Origin: Desulfobulbaceae bacterium
GTDB taxonomy: Bacteria; Desulfobacterota; Desulfobulbia; Desulfobulbales; Desulfobulbaceae
Length of the DNA: 33,312 nt
Direction of reading: 5' to 3'
NCBI GenBank assembly: GCA_011391865.1
Contig: JAABPV010000086.1
Location: 37,744-71,055, forward strand
Part shown: piece after piece, positions 32,923 to 33,312 of the stretch
Layout: every line of letters begins with the position of its first letter
Numbering within the stretch: the first letter of the stretch is position 1
Position numbers and translations under genes: made by a program
The notes under the pieces: model-generated
Seen by the model: the letters and a program-made list of their open reading frames with translations, nothing else
Told to the model about the DNA's origin: nothing
Databases searched by the model: none

Positions 32923-32975
32923 GAAGAAAAAAGCAGGCGGCTTTCGGATATTTTTTTCACAAGGGACGATTTTTT

Positions 32976-33251
32976 ATGCAAAAGGCATTGATTTTCGGCG
33001 CGGCTTTGGCACTGATTTGCAGTGCAGGTTTTGTCTCTGTTATCTCCGCTCAGGAAGATCAGGTGCCGGAACATCTCGTCATCATTGACGGCACCAACAA
33101 ATCCATGAATCCTGCATATTTTTCGCACCGTGATCACCAAGATCGCCTGAAGGACTGCGGCATCTGCCATCACGGCAGGACTGCGGACGGCAAGCAGGAG
33201 CCTTACAAGGCGGGCGTGACGAAACTACAGAAATGGGTGGTGGCTAAATAG
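32976..33251 (+). CDS. Small periplasmic class III-like cytochrome c with one heme motif
   Basis: A 91-residue protein with a Sec signal peptide (MQKALIFGAALALICSAGFV, then SVISAQ) and a single CxxCH at C61-H65 (CGICHH), preceded by FSHRDHQ with H51 and H54. The F-S-H-x2-H pattern is the start of class III cytochromes (c3/c7 type), where the first histidine ligates heme. Normal c3 and c7 proteins have three or four hemes; here the frame ends shortly after the first, in KLQKWVVAK and a stop, so it is either a monoheme member or a truncated one. AAGGGA precedes the ATG. It would be a small electron carrier matured by ResB-CcsB upstream. Nothing is seen in 33252-33312. Confidence 0.85.
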   Translation: MQKALIFGAALALICSAGFVSVISAQEDQVPEHLVIIDGTNKSMNPAYFSHRDHQDRLKDCGICHHGRTADGKQEPYKAGVTKLQKWVVAK

Positions 33252-33312
33252 AAAGTGATGCCCTTAATTTGAGATTATAGCGAACAATAAAGAGGCGTGT
33301 TGCGAGTTCATG

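Overview
The window is bacterial chromosome from a Gram-negative, probably anaerobic deltaproteobacterial-type organism of the Desulfobulbales (sulfate reducers, sulfur-disproportionating and cable bacteria). This placement is inference. It rests on System II cytochrome c biogenesis (ResB and CcsA/CcsB type) next to a class III-like cytochrome, a three-gene proton-translocating transhydrogenase, TatC, DUF523, and small families that look typical of that group. No rRNA or tRNA gene was seen.

Layout. 1-3938: a partial family 2 glycosyltransferase (-) and glycogen phosphorylase (+), separated by a noncoding region with a 23-bp tandem repeat. 4075-7821: an accessory stretch with a PD-(D/E)XK-like protein, a degenerate repeat array, small paired genes (DUF4258-like and DUF2283), a duplicated gene 3' end, a perfect palindrome, a TIR-like protein and a RelE-type toxin-antitoxin pair. 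7850-9943: dnaX and ybaB. 9938-14863 (-): pntAA-pntAB-pntB, a terminator, a Uma2-type nuclease gene, trpC and trpF. 15046-21892 (-): a second accessory stretch in which a frameshifted glyoxalase-fold gene, two AT-rich genes of unknown function (475 and 807 aa, both with PD-(D/E)XK-like motifs) and duplicated gene pieces are interleaved with the core gene mpl. 22027-29805: core and envelope functions (secreted protein, serS, tatC, DUF523, ftsB-like, uracil-DNA-glycosylase-like, manC, cysteine-rich peptidoglycan-binding protein). 30139-33251 (+): a small zinc-motif protein, resB, ccsB and a monoheme cytochrome.

How the genes work together. DnaX and YbaB form the usual replication and nucleoid pair, here without recR immediately downstream. 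TrpC and TrpF catalyse consecutive tryptophan steps. PntAA/AB/B form one membrane complex. ResB and CcsB together mature c-type cytochromes such as the one encoded next to them. Mpl, FtsB-like, ManC and the secreted proteins serve the envelope.

Most notable. (i) At three places a duplicated gene end abuts an accessory gene: a 76-bp 3' end before the TIR-like gene, a diverged mpl 3' end before the 475-aa gene, and a whole 61-codon gene whose stop overlaps the start of the 807-aa gene exactly as its twin overlaps mpl. This suggests a common way of inserting cargo behind gene ends. (ii) dnaX contains an A10 run with immediate stops in both other frames, a probable slippage site for making a short gamma-like subunit. 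(iii) A noncoding array after mpl has motif copies spaced 41, 21, 41, 41 and 21 bp, close to multiples of two DNA turns.
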